A stretch of DNA of 64,000 nt from QHXQ01 sp045807745 (lineage in GTDB: Bacteria > Acidobacteriota > Blastocatellia > Pyrinomonadales > Pyrinomonadaceae). A program made the translations under genes and the position numbers. The DNA lies in the NCBI GenBank assembly GCA_045807745.1, contig JBJMGT010000031.1, positions 1-64,000 of the forward strand, in the 5' to 3' direction. This document shows positions 34,455 through 43,900 of the stretch, one piece after another. How positions within the stretch are numbered: the stretch's first letter is position 1; each line of letters starts with the position of its first letter. The notes beneath the pieces were generated by a model, which saw nothing but the letters and a program-made list of their open reading frames with translations, was not told the DNA's origin and did no database searches.

Positions 34455-36605
34455 ATGGGGATGAACGAAAGCACACAACAAGCAGTCAGTTCCAACAGCG
34501 AACAGAGAGACGGGGCGATTACGGCGGAGCGCGCGCCAGTCGGGCCGGTGCTGCTGAATCGCGAATTGAGTCTGCTCGCCTTCCACGCGCGCGTGCTGGA
34601 AGAGGCTTTGGACGAGACGCAGCCGCTCTTAGAACGGCTCAAGTTCCTCGCCATCTTCGCCACGAACCTCGACGAGTTCTTTATGATCCGCGTCTCCGGT
34701 CTCAAAGAGGGACTGGAGTACGCAGACATTGCGCCGTCGCCCGACGGGCTGTTGCCGGCCGCGCAGTTGCGCGCGATTCGGGCGCGGCTGCGGCCGCTCT
34801 TCGCTGAGCAGATGCGCTGCCTGCGCGCGGATGTATTGCCGCGCCTCAAGACCGCGGGCGTCGAGCTTGCGCCTTACGACTCGCTCGACGAAGCGGAGCG
34901 GCGCACGCTCGCAGACTATTTCGCACGCCAAGTCTTCCCCGTGCTCACGCCGCAGGCGATTGATCCCGCGCACCCGTTCCCTTACATCTCCAGCCTCAGC
35001 CTCAACCTAGGTCTGATGGTCGCGCCGCGCCCCGAGCACGGCCACACCAGCTCGCTCACGGGCACGGGCGAGCCGCGCTTCGTCCGCCTCAAAGTCCCGC
35101 CGGTCGTGCCGCGCCTCGTGCCGGTCGGCGCAGAGGGTACGAAGTTCGTGTTGCTTGAAGAACTGATCACGGCGCACATCGGCGCGCTGTTTCCGCGTAT
35201 GAGCGCGGGGCCGTGTTATGCGTTCCGCGTCACGCGCGACGCCGACGTGGAGATCAGAGAGGACGAGGCCGACGATCTCTTGCGGTCGGTGGAACAGAGC
35301 CTGCGGCGGCGGCGCTTCGGCATGGCCGTGCGGCTCGAAGTCTGCGCTGCGATGCCACAGGAGATGAGCGCGGCCTTGGCGGACGCGCTGGGGCTGACGG
35401 CCGCAGACGTGTATCGAATCGACGGGCCGCTAAACGTGTCCGACCTGTTGGCGCTCTATGCGCTCGACCGGCCCGAACTGAAAGATATGCCGCTGCGCAC
35501 GACCGTGCCCGCCGCGCTCCGTACGCAAGCATCGGTCTTCGACGTGATCCGGCAGCAGGACGTGTTACTCCATCATCCTTACACCTCTTATCACGTCGTC
35601 ACCAAGTTTATCGCGGCCGCGGCGCGCGACCCTGAAGTGCTTGCGATCAAAATCTGCCTCTATCGCACGGGCGCGCAGTCGCCCATCCCTGAGGCGCTGA
35701 TCGAAGCGAGCGCGCGCGGCAAGCAGGTGACTGCGATCATCGAGCTGAAGGCGCGCTTTGACGAGGAGAACAACATCGAGTGGGCGAAGCGGCTGGAGGA
35801 GGCAGGCGTGCATGTCGTCTACGGCATGCTGGGGCTGAAGACGCACTGCAAGGTGGCGCTCGTCGTGCGCCGCGAGGGCGAAGATCTGCGCCGCTACGTC
35901 CACGTCGCCACGGGCAACTACAACCCCATCACTTCGGGCTTCTACACGGATGTGGGATTGCTGACCGCCGACGCGGAGATCGGCGCGGACGCGACCGACC
36001 TGTTCAACTTTCTAACCGGCTACTCGCGCCAGAAAGACTATCGCCGGCTGTCCGTCGCGCCGGTCAACCTGCGCGAACGAGTGTTGGAGTTGATCGCGCG
36101 CGAGACGGCGCACGCGCATGCAGGGCGGCCTGCGCGTATCATTGCCAAGCTCAACCGCCTCGCCGACGATGAAGTAATCCGCGCGCTCTACGAGGCCGCG
36201 CAAGCCGGTGTCGAGATCGATCTCGTCGTGCGCGGCATCTGTATGCTGCGCCCCGGTGTGGCGGGTCTCTCCGAACGCATACGCGTGCGCTCAATCGTCG
36301 GGCGCTACCTCGAACACAGTCGCATCTATCATTTCCAGAACGGCGGCGACGAAGAGGTCTACATCGGCAGCGCCGACTGGATGCACCGCAACCTGAACCG
36401 CCGCGTCGAAGTGGTCGCGCCGGTGCGCGATCAGAATCTGAGACGTTATCTCAAAGACGTGTTGCTCGCCGCCTACCTACGCGACAACGTAAAGGCGCGC
36501 GTGCTGCAACCCGATGGCACTTACGCGCGGGTGGCCATTGCGCCCGGCGCAGAACGTTTTAACAGTCAAGAATATTTCGAGGGCGGCATCAGCCTGAGGA
36601 GTTGA
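34455..36605 (+). CDS. ppk1: polyphosphate kinase 1
   Basis: 716 residues from ATG 34455 (AGGGT at good spacing; ATG 34461 is a close alternative). It polymerises the gamma phosphate of ATP into polyphosphate, reversibly. The family landmarks are the NRELSLLAFHARVLEEA opening, the FATNLDEFFMIR motif of the N-terminal domain, KTHCKVALV with the presumed phosphorylated His464, and HVATGNYNPITSGFYTD. It is of normal length. The stop codon is followed immediately by ATG of a possible reading frame of the next gene (TGAATG), so the three genes form one operon. Confidence 0.96.
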   Translation: MGMNESTQQAVSSNSEQRDGAITAERAPVGPVLLNRELSLLAFHARVLEEALDETQPLLERLKFLAIFATNLDEFFMIRVSGLKEGLEYADIAPSPDGLLPAAQLRAIRARLRPLFAEQMRCLRADVLPRLKTAGVELAPYDSLDEAERRTLADYFARQVFPVLTPQAIDPAHPFPYISSLSLNLGLMVAPRPEHGHTSSLTGTGEPRFVRLKVPPVVPRLVPVGAEGTKFVLLEELITAHIGALFPRMSAGPCYAFRVTRDADVEIREDEADDLLRSVEQSLRRRRFGMAVRLEVCAAMPQEMSAALADALGLTAADVYRIDGPLNVSDLLALYALDRPELKDMPLRTTVPAALRTQASVFDVIRQQDVLLHHPYTSYHVVTKFIAAAARDPEVLAIKICLYRTGAQSPIPEALIEASARGKQVTAIIELKARFDEENNIEWAKRLEEAGVHVVYGMLGLKTHCKVALVVRREGEDLRRYVHVATGNYNPITSGFYTDVGLLTADAEIGADATDLFNFLTGYSRQKDYRRLSVAPVNLRERVLELIARETAHAHAGRPARIIAKLNRLADDEVIRALYEAAQAGVEIDLVVRGICMLRPGVAGLSERIRVRSIVGRYLEHSRIYHFQNGGDEEVYIGSADWMHRNLNRRVEVVAPVRDQNLRRYLKDVLLAAYLRDNVKARVLQPDGTYARVAIAPGAERFNSQEYFEGGISLRS

Positions 36606-36626
36606 ATGGCACAAGGGGATGAAGCG

Positions 36627-37637
36627 ATGAACAAGGGAAAAGGTTTGCCGTTGGCGCGCGTGGGTGCGCTCGTGTTGGGGCTGTTATTCGGCACGTCCGT
36701 GGGCGCGCAGAAGCAGGATGAGAAGAAAGAAGCCCTGCCGACGGGCACGCCCGTGCTGTGGCGCGCGCCCGAAGACATCAGTGCGCGCGATCTATCGGCG
36801 GGGCCGGGCGGCGCGGAGATGCAGCCCGATCTGTCGAACGTCACCTTCATCAAGAAAGAGACGGGCGGGCACTCGATCAAGTATCACGTGAAAGACGGCG
36901 CGGGGCGCGTGTGGGCCGTGAAATTCGGTCACGAAGTGCGCACAGAGACAGCGGCTGTGCGGCTCGTCTGGGCGGTCGGCTACGTGACCGAGGTCAACTA
37001 TTTCGTGCCGTGCGTGCATATCAAGGGTGCGCCGAAATCGGACGAACCATGTGAGGGCGATGGCTACGCCAACGTCCGCTTCGAGGCCCGACCCGACGAC
37101 GTGAAACGGCTCGACACCTGGGCTTGGAAGCAGAACCCGTTCGTGGGTACAAAAGAGTTGAAGGGTCTCGTCGTCCTGATGGCGCTCTTGAACAACTGGG
37201 ATTTGAAGGACATAAACAACAAAGTCCTGCTGGTCAAAAACGAAAACGGCGAGCCGGAACTGCACTACATCATCAGCGATCTGGGTGCGACCTTTGGCAA
37301 GACCGGCAACGTGATCACGCACAGCCGCAACGAGCCGGAGAAGTACGTCAAGACCAAGTTCGTCGAGAAGACGGAGGGCGACCGCGTGCGCTTCGCCTTC
37401 CACGGCAAGCAGGGCGAGTTACTGAACGACATCACGGTGGCAGATGCGAAGTGGATCGGCGGCTTGCTCGCGCAGTTGAGCGACAAGCAACTCGCAGACG
37501 CCTTCCGCGCGGCCAATTTCACGTCCGCAGAGGTGGACATGCTGACCGCAGAGGTGCGCGACCGGATCAACGAACTGAACAATCTGCCGGGCGGGCCCGT
37601 AGCCGACACCGCGCCGCCCGCGCCGCCCCTGCACTAA
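36627..37637 (+). CDS. secreted kinase-like protein, copy 1
   Basis: 336 residues from ATG 36627 (AAGGGG site). An earlier in-frame ATG (36606) abuts the ppk1 stop and would add seven residues before the signal peptide. The signal peptide spans about 1-28. The order of key residues suggests an atypical kinase fold: Lys99 in WAVKFG, Glu108 in RTETAAV, Asp192-Lys194-Asn197/198 in NNWDLKDINNKVL, and Asp218 in YIISDLGATFG, resembling VAIK, alpha-C Glu, catalytic-loop and DFG positions. I do not know a named family for it. The paralogue follows after 51 nt. Kinase activity is inference from these motifs; a phosphotransferase without protein substrates is equally possible. Confidence 0.7.
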   Translation: MNKGKGLPLARVGALVLGLLFGTSVGAQKQDEKKEALPTGTPVLWRAPEDISARDLSAGPGGAEMQPDLSNVTFIKKETGGHSIKYHVKDGAGRVWAVKFGHEVRTETAAVRLVWAVGYVTEVNYFVPCVHIKGAPKSDEPCEGDGYANVRFEARPDDVKRLDTWAWKQNPFVGTKELKGLVVLMALLNNWDLKDINNKVLLVKNENGEPELHYIISDLGATFGKTGNVITHSRNEPEKYVKTKFVEKTEGDRVRFAFHGKQGELLNDITVADAKWIGGLLAQLSDKQLADAFRAANFTSAEVDMLTAEVRDRINELNNLPGGPVADTAPPAPPLH

Positions 37638-37688
37638 AGGCGGCCCGGCGAGCTGCTCATTTCGACTGGCGACCACAAGAGGGATGAC

Positions 37689-38687
37689 ATGAACTTGAAG
37701 AGAAGTTTACCCGCGCTCCTCGTCTGGGCGTTCGTGCTGACGCTCGGTCTCGCACCCGTTGCCGGCAAGGATAAGAGCAAGAAGAAGGAGCGTGTGCGCG
37801 GGACGCCCGTGCTGTGGCGCGCGCCTGCGGACATTGAAGCGCGTGATCTCTTCTTAGGCCCCGGCGGCGAGGCGATGCGTCCCGATCTGTCGAGCATCAC
37901 CTTCATAAAGGAAGAGAAGGGCGGCCACACGAAGAAGTATCGCATCCGCGACGGCGCGGGGCGCGAGTGGGTCGCCAAGCTCGGCAAGGAGGCGCAGTCC
38001 GAGACGGCGGCCGTGCGCCTCGTTTGGGCGGTCGGCTACGTGACTGAGATCAACTACCTCGTGCCGAGTCTGACGATTCCGGGTCAGGGTACGTTTGAGA
38101 ATGTCCGGCTCGAAGCGCGCCCCAAATACATTAAGCGGCTCGACGAGTGGAAATGGGATAAGAACCCTTTCGCCGGGCGGAAGGAACTGCAAGGGCTGCT
38201 GGTGCTAATGGCGCTCCTCAACAACTGGGACATCAAGGACTCGAACAATAAGATTCTGCAAGTGCGTAACGCGGACACGGGGCGCTACGAGTTGCGCTAC
38301 ATCATCAGCGATCTCGGCGCGACCTTCGGGCGGGTCAAGTCGGCGCTGCCCCTCGTCTGGCGCTTCCGGCGCAATCGCAACGAACCGGCGGACTATCAGA
38401 AGTCGGAGTTCATAGACGAAGTGAAGGGCCGCTATGTGTACCTCGCCTATCGCGGCAAGCGTGAAGACCTGTTCGACGACATCCGTTTAAGCGAAGCTCG
38501 CTGGATCGGCAACTGGCTCGCGCGCTTGAGCGACGCGCAGTTACGCGCCGCCTTCCGTGCCGCCAACTACGAACCAGCGGAGATCGACATACTGACCGGC
38601 GAGGTGCGCCAGCGGATCAACGAATTGGTCAGACTGCCCGGCGAGCAGAGGGCCAGCACGCGCCGCAGACCGAGGCTCAGTCAATGA
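37689..38687 (+). CDS. secreted kinase-like protein, copy 2
   Basis: 332 residues, a tandem paralogue of the preceding gene, with signal peptide (about 1-26). The same kinase-like points recur: Lys97 (WVAKLG), Glu105 (SETAAV), Asp181-Lys183-Asn186/187 (NNWDIKDSNNKIL) and Asp208 (YIISDLGATFG). The shared TPVLWRAP start of the mature part and the AxxIGxxLAxLSD helical end show the two copies keep full length. The second is more basic at its C-terminus. The start has AGAGGGATG. It ends before a perfect 44-bp palindrome and faces the secreted phosphatase gene. Confidence 0.7.
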   Translation: MNLKRSLPALLVWAFVLTLGLAPVAGKDKSKKKERVRGTPVLWRAPADIEARDLFLGPGGEAMRPDLSSITFIKEEKGGHTKKYRIRDGAGREWVAKLGKEAQSETAAVRLVWAVGYVTEINYLVPSLTIPGQGTFENVRLEARPKYIKRLDEWKWDKNPFAGRKELQGLLVLMALLNNWDIKDSNNKILQVRNADTGRYELRYIISDLGATFGRVKSALPLVWRFRRNRNEPADYQKSEFIDEVKGRYVYLAYRGKREDLFDDIRLSEARWIGNWLARLSDAQLRAAFRAANYEPAEIDILTGEVRQRINELVRLPGEQRASTRRRPRLSQ

Positions 38688-38741
38688 GACGGGCGGACAG
38701 AATATCCGGTTGGGCCTGATTGTCTACGGGATACTCGATCA

Positions 38742-38785
38742 AAAACAGCAGCGGCCGTCTCAATTGAGACGGCCGCTGCTGTTTT
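38742..38785. terminator. perfect 44-bp palindrome, bidirectional terminator
   Basis: 38742-38785 is its own reverse complement, with an A4 run on the left and T4 on the right, between the converging kinase-like and phosphatase genes. The central GAATTG-like part allows a small loop of the paired arms. Works as a terminator in either direction. Confidence 0.9.
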
Positions 38786-38802
38786 GTCCTGAGAGTTAAT
38801 CT

Positions 38803-39402
38803 TTAGTGGGTGGCAACCGCCGCCGCGTTGACGAGCGTCACCTGCCCGGACTGAACGCGCTGCCAGTAGTCCTCCACATACTTCTTCATATCGCCGTGGC
38901 CGAAACGGGTGTAGAAGTCGTAGTCCTTCATCTCCTTGTACACCTGATCGTAATTCCAGTGGTAGAAGTTGTAGCGATAGACCGCGCCCATGACGCCGGT
39001 GCGATGCCGCCCGCCCGCGCAGTGGACGTAGAACTTGCCGGTCGCCGGGTCGGCCGCGAGCTTCAGGAACTCTGCGATCTGCGCCTCCTGCGGATAATGT
39101 TTATCGCTCATCGGGATGTTGACGTAGTGCATACCGAGGGCTTCGACTGCCGGGCGCTCATAGTCGGGCGCATCGTCGCGCAGGTCGATGACCGTCTTGA
39201 CGCCGAGCGCGGCCAAGTCTTTGTAATCTTCTTTCTTCGGTTGCGCGCCACGGTAAAAGCGCGCATCCATCTGCCCGAAGTTCTTGATCTTGATCTGCGA
39301 GAACGCGGCCGGGTTCGACTGTGCGAACGAGCCGAGCGCCAGCGCCAAGATAACCAAGACGGCAGCGGGGAATTTACGGTACAGGGAACGGGTCATAGTC
39401 AT
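38803..39402 (-). CDS. secreted dual-specificity/tyrosine phosphatase
   Basis: 199 residues from ATG 39402, where GGAGG sits upstream; the longer frame has no site and no signal peptide. Residues about 5-28 form a signal peptide (ending GSFAQ). The mature part contains the phosphatase motif HCAGGRHRTG (CX5R) and the upstream Asp region IDLRDDAPDYE, as in small DSP/PTP proteins. It should remove phosphate from exported proteins, sugars or lipids. It converges on the two kinase-like genes, which makes a common phospho-chemistry plausible but unproven. Confidence 0.85.
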   Translation of the reverse strand: MTMTRSLYRKFPAAVLVILALALGSFAQSNPAAFSQIKIKNFGQMDARFYRGAQPKKEDYKDLAALGVKTVIDLRDDAPDYERPAVEALGMHYVNIPMSDKHYPQEAQIAEFLKLAADPATGKFYVHCAGGRHRTGVMGAVYRYNFYHWNYDQVYKEMKDYDFYTRFGHGDMKKYVEDYWQRVQSGQVTLVNAAAVATH

Positions 39403-39692
39403 TACAAAACCTCCAGAGGAAACAGCTTCAGGGGTTGTCAACACGTTGCGAACGATCGTAGAAAGGGCCATGCTACAATTTTATCAATGAGTGCGGCGGC
39501 AATCCACCGAAAAACAACAACGATTTCAATACTATTTCATGAACGCGGTGCGGTGTTTGCACTATCAATTTGATTGTATTACTAACCGACTCTCGCCGCC
39601 ACCTCGTAAAACTAACGAGAGTGTTAATTTAGATGCGGCACGACTGCGCCGGTTGTCTATCCGGCGCGCGCTTGCGAGTGGGTCGTTTTTCA
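39403..39692 (+). other. intergenic region between phosphatase and formate genes
   Basis: 290 nt upstream of the short frame before fdhE (382 nt to fdhE itself). It must hold the promoter of the minus-strand phosphatase and of fdhE. GC is lower than in the flanks. I see no convincing promoter pair or hairpin. Confidence 0.35.
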
Positions 39693-39788
39693 ATGGAGCT
39701 TATATACCTGACGCAGGTCGTTAATCAGCAAGACGACAAAGCGGAAGACCCTTACATACAGGAGTTCATCACTGCTGGGAAGCAATGA
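39693..39788 (+). CDS. possible 31-aa leader ORF overlapping fdhE
   Basis: A 31-codon frame starting MELIYLTQVV ends in a TGA that overlaps the fdhE ATG by the ATGA arrangement of coupled genes. No strong ribosome site precedes it and it has no known relatives I can name. It may be a chance frame; the overlap is the only support. Confidence 0.3.
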   Translation: MELIYLTQVVNQQDDKAEDPYIQEFITAGKQ

Positions 39789-40573
39789 AAGAAACTTGGG
39801 ATGCGTTGATAGAGCGGGCCGAGTATCTGGCCGCGCAAAGCGAGGCGACCGAAGAGTTGCTGCGCTTCTACGCAAAGCTGCTGCGCGTGCAGAGCGAGAT
39901 TTACGAGTCTCTGCGCAGCCGCAAAGGCTGGCTGCCTACAGGCGTGCTTGCAGCCGACTTGGCGGTGGTGCGCACGTTGCTACCTGATCTTTTACGTGTG
40001 GTTGAGGCGCATGGGCCGGCCGCGCTCGGCGTAGAGGCGCAGGCGCTTTTACGAGCCGGTGTTGACGAGATAGACGCGCTGCTGCTCATGCAGTGGCGCG
40101 CGCCAACTGATGCGCAGTTCTTCCCCAAAGCGTTCTTGCAGCCTTACGCACGCTGGTTGGTAGCGTCAGGCGGGCGACCCCGTGATAGAGCCTTTGAGCG
40201 ACACGAAAGCCGCTGTCCGTTCTGCGGCGGACAACCGCAGGTCAGTTTCCTGCAAACCAGAGAGGTCTCTGCGGAGAGCGGTAATCGAGAGCTAATCTGC
40301 GCGACGTGTCTCACGGCTTGGCCCTTCAGGCGCGTCGTGTGCGCTTACTGCTGCGAGGAGCGACCGGCGCAGCTCGGCTATTTTCACTCGCCGGAGTTTG
40401 CCCACATCCGTGTGGAAGCCTGCGATACTTGCAACCGTTACATCAAGGGGGTTGACCTGACACTTGTCGGCCGCGCCGTCCCACTGGTGGACGAAGTGGC
40501 CGCCGCACCGCTCGACTTATGGGCGCAGGAACACGGCTACACGAAGATCGAGTTGAACCTGGTAGGGCTATGA
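39785..40573 (+). CDS. fdhE: formate dehydrogenase accessory protein FdhE
   Basis: 262 residues. FdhE is needed for maturation of respiratory formate dehydrogenases, not for the reaction itself. Four CxxC pairs (CPFC near 144, CATC near 176, CAYC near 187, CDTC near 214) form the rubredoxin-like iron or metal site of the family. It is placed just upstream of the formate dehydrogenase operon, which supports the call. GGGAAG is a weak ribosome site before ATG 39785. Short frames overlap both its start and its stop by four bases. Confidence 0.9.
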   Translation: MKETWDALIERAEYLAAQSEATEELLRFYAKLLRVQSEIYESLRSRKGWLPTGVLAADLAVVRTLLPDLLRVVEAHGPAALGVEAQALLRAGVDEIDALLLMQWRAPTDAQFFPKAFLQPYARWLVASGGRPRDRAFERHESRCPFCGGQPQVSFLQTREVSAESGNRELICATCLTAWPFRRVVCAYCCEERPAQLGYFHSPEFAHIRVEACDTCNRYIKGVDLTLVGRAVPLVDEVAAAPLDLWAQEHGYTKIELNLVGL

Positions 40574-40662
40574 CAGTGGCTGTGCTGAGTAATTTAAGCG
40601 CGCGCGACTGGTTAGAATTCAGCCGTCCGGCCGGCAAAGGCGAAACTGTTTATGCGCCTTAA
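40570..40662 (+). CDS. possible 30-aa ORF coupled to fdhE stop
   Basis: The frame opens with ATGA overlapping the fdhE stop and reads MTVAVLSNLSARDWLEFSRP, ending at 40662, about 30 nt before the formate dehydrogenase promoter. It has no family I can recognise. Coupled position is its only support, and it could be chance. Confidence 0.3.
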   Translation: MTVAVLSNLSARDWLEFSRPAGKGETVYAP

Positions 40663-40691
40663 GGTCTCAGGGCGCACCTTGATATTAAGCG

Positions 40692-40720
40692 TTGACATTT
40701 ATTCCAGCGCGGCATAATCT
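40692..40720 (+). promoter_or_regulatory. sigma70-type promoter of the formate dehydrogenase operon
   Basis: TTGACA at 40692-40697, a 17-nt spacer, and TAATCT at 40715-40720 make a near-consensus promoter. Transcription would begin near 40727, giving a leader of about 207 nt before the alpha-subunit start. Confidence 0.75.
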
Positions 40721-40933
40721 GCGAGGCAAATTAGAACAAATAAGGCGCGCACGAGTCGAACAAGGGAGGAAAAGTGAGCCGGGTCTTATTGCCTATAAGC
40801 AGCTACCGGGCAGGCCAGTTAGTCGCAAGCCTTTTCCGTTGCGCTGAGACTTCAAGTCCGTCAATCCCTCCGCTTGCGTCCGCAACATCCCCCGTTATCT
40901 TTGTGTTCCTTCCTCGCAAAGGAGTTCACGGGT
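40721..40933 (+). other. formate dehydrogenase leader with a strong internal ribosome site
   Basis: The rest of the 360-nt gap between fdhE and the alpha subunit. AAGGGAGGA (40762-40770) lies before a GTG at 40774 that opens a frame running out of phase into the alpha-subunit gene to 41118. Its product has no recognisable domain. The true alpha-subunit site is AAAGGAG at 40918-40924. I see no terminator or clear riboswitch. Confidence 0.4.
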
Positions 40934-43900
40934 ATGGATCGAAGAACCTTCATCAAGACCACCATCGCCGGTGGCTCGGCCGTCTCGGCCTTCGGCTTCA
41001 GTCTAGCTTCCGTGCGGGCGCAGACGCAGGCGCTCAAGATCGCGCGCACGACCGAGACGCGCTCGACCTGTCCCTACTGTTCCGTGAGCTGCGGCGTCAT
41101 CATTCACACGCTCGGTGATAAGGCGAAGAACGCTATCCCACAGGTCGTACATGTCGAAGGCGATCCCGATCACCCGATCAATCGCGGCACGCTCTGCCCG
41201 AAAGGCGCTGCGCTCGAACAGGACATCTTGAACGACCGGCGGCTCTTGAAACCGCAGGTGCGCCGCCCCGGCTCGGATCATTGGGACGACATCTCCTGGG
41301 ACGATGCCATCAATGAGATTGCGCGCAAGGTGAAAGAGTCGCGCGATGCGACGTTTGTCGAGCAGGATGACAAGGGGTACACAGTCAATCGCTGCGAAGG
41401 CATCGGCTGGACGGGCGGCTGCACTGACACGAACGAGCTGAATTATCTAGCCGTCAAAACAATGCGCAGCTTAGGGGTCTGCTACTTCGAGACGCAGGCC
41501 CGTGTTTGACACGGGCCGACGGTCTCCAGTTTGGGGCCCACCTTCGGACGCGGCGCAATGACCAACGGCTGGATCGACATCAAGAATACAGACATGATGT
41601 TGATCATGGGTGGTAATCCGGCCGAGAACCACCCGTGCGGTTTCAAATGGCCGATTGAAGCGAAGCTCCGGCGTAACGCGAAGATGATCGTCGTCGATCC
41701 GCGCTTCACGCGCACGGCGGCGACCGCCGATCTCTTCCTGCAAATTCGCGCGGGCACAGACATCGCCTTCCTCGGCGGTCTCGTCAACTACGCCATCGCG
41801 CAGAACCGCATCGCGTGGGGTTACGTCAAGCATTACACCAACGCGGCCTTCGTCGTGAAAGACGGCTTCAAGTTACCTGAAGACGGTCTGTTCTCCGGCT
41901 TCGACGCCGGAGGGCAGACTTACGACAAGGCGACGTGGAATTACGAAGCGGGCGGCAACGTCGGCCCTAAGACCGAAGCCGCGGCCGGCGCAGGTTCATC
42001 AGGCAGTTCGTCCACTGTCGCCGGGGGCAGGACTTCGAGCGAGACGAACAGCGCGCAGCACCGAGCGGGGCAAGAGTCGGCGAAGAGCTTCGAGCAGAAG
42101 TCGCCGCGGGTCGCCTCTCGTCCTTCGACGCCCGGCGGCAAGGGGCAGTCGGCCGCAGGCGGCGAGATGAACAGCCAGCAGGGCGGCGGGCATCAGGCGG
42201 CGGGCGGAGTCGGCGCGGCGGGACAGGGCGGAACAAAGCCGCCGCCTAGCTTGCCGCCCAACACCGCTTACGATCTCTCGCTGCAACACGAGCGCTGCGT
42301 CTTTCAGTTGCTTAAGAAACAATACTCACGTTACACGCCGGAGATGGTCGAGCGCATCACGGGCATCCCGCGCGATCAATTCCTGCAAGCCGCAGACCTC
42401 TTCACCTCCGTCCGCAAGGACGGCGACATGACGAAGGCCGCGACGATCATCTACGCGGTCGGCTGGACACAGCACACATCGGGGACGCAGATCATCCGCA
42501 CGGCGGCCATACTGCAACTGCTCTTAGGCAACGTCGGACGCGCGGGCGGCGGCGTCAATGCGCTGCGCGGTCACTCGAACATACAGGGCGCGACCGACAT
42601 GGGCGGCGTCTTCGACATCTTCCCCGGCTACCTGAAGATTCCCGCGCCGACCGATACAGACCTCGCCACATTCTTACAACGCACGACGCCGACCATCTCG
42701 AAGCCGACGGAGTGGGACTCCTATAACTACTGGTCGAACACGCCGAAGTTCATGGTCTCGTTCCTCAAGGCTTTGTATGGCGATGTCGCGAAGAAGGAGA
42801 ACGATTTTGCGTTCCACTATCTGCCCAAGATCGACCGCAAGTATTCCTGGACGGAATTGTGGGACTACATGTATCAGGGGAAGATCAAAGGTCTCTTCGC
42901 CTTCGGCATGAACGGCGTGATGATCGGCCCTAACTCGCGCAAGAACATCGCGGCGTTGAAGAAGGCGGACTGGCTCGTGGTGTGCGAACTCTACCCCGAC
43001 GAGACGAGCGAGTTCTGGCGTGCGCCCGGCACGACGAAGGACGAGATGGCGCAGATCAATACGACCGTCTATCGTCTGCCCGGCGCAGGCTTTGCCGAGA
43101 AGGATGGCACGTTCGTCAACTCCGCGCGCTGGCTGCAATGGAAGTACGTCGCCCTGCCGCCGCCCGGTCAGGCACGCGTCGATCAAGAAATTCTCGCCCG
43201 CATCTTTTTGCAGGTGCGTGAGCTTTACAAAGCGGAGGGCGGCAAATTCCCCGATCCGATTCTGCATCTCTCATGGGCCTACACGACGCCGGAGAATCCT
43301 TCGCTCGCGGAAGTGGCCAGAGAGATCAACGGGCGCGCGTTGGCGGATTTGACGGACGAGAAGCAACCCGGCGTGACGATCAAAGCCGGACAGCAATTGC
43401 CGGGCTTCGCATGGCTCAGAGACGACGGCACAACGATGTGCGGCAACTGGCTCTATTCAGGTTCGTGGACAGAGGCCGGCGCGCAGATGCAACGACGCGG
43501 CACAGACGATCCATCGGGTCTCGGCGTCTATCCGAACTGGGCTTGGTCTTGGCCCGCGAATCGGCGCGTGATGTATAACCGCGCGTCGTGCGATCCGGCG
43601 GGCAAGCCCTGGGATGCTGAACGCAGGCAGGTCTGGTGGAACGAGGTACAACAGAAGTGGGTCGGCAACGACGTGCCCGACTTCAAGGTGGACTCGAACC
43701 CGCAAGACCACATGGGGCCGTTCATCATGAACCCTGAAGGTGTGGGACGCATCTTCGCGCCGCTCGCGGCCTTTGCCGACGGCCCCTTCCCCGAACATTA
43801 CGAGCCGGTGGAGAGTCCAATCGCGAATCCGCTCCATCCGAACCAGTCGAACAATCCGGTCGCCAAAACATATAAATCGGACATGGACAAATACGGCACG

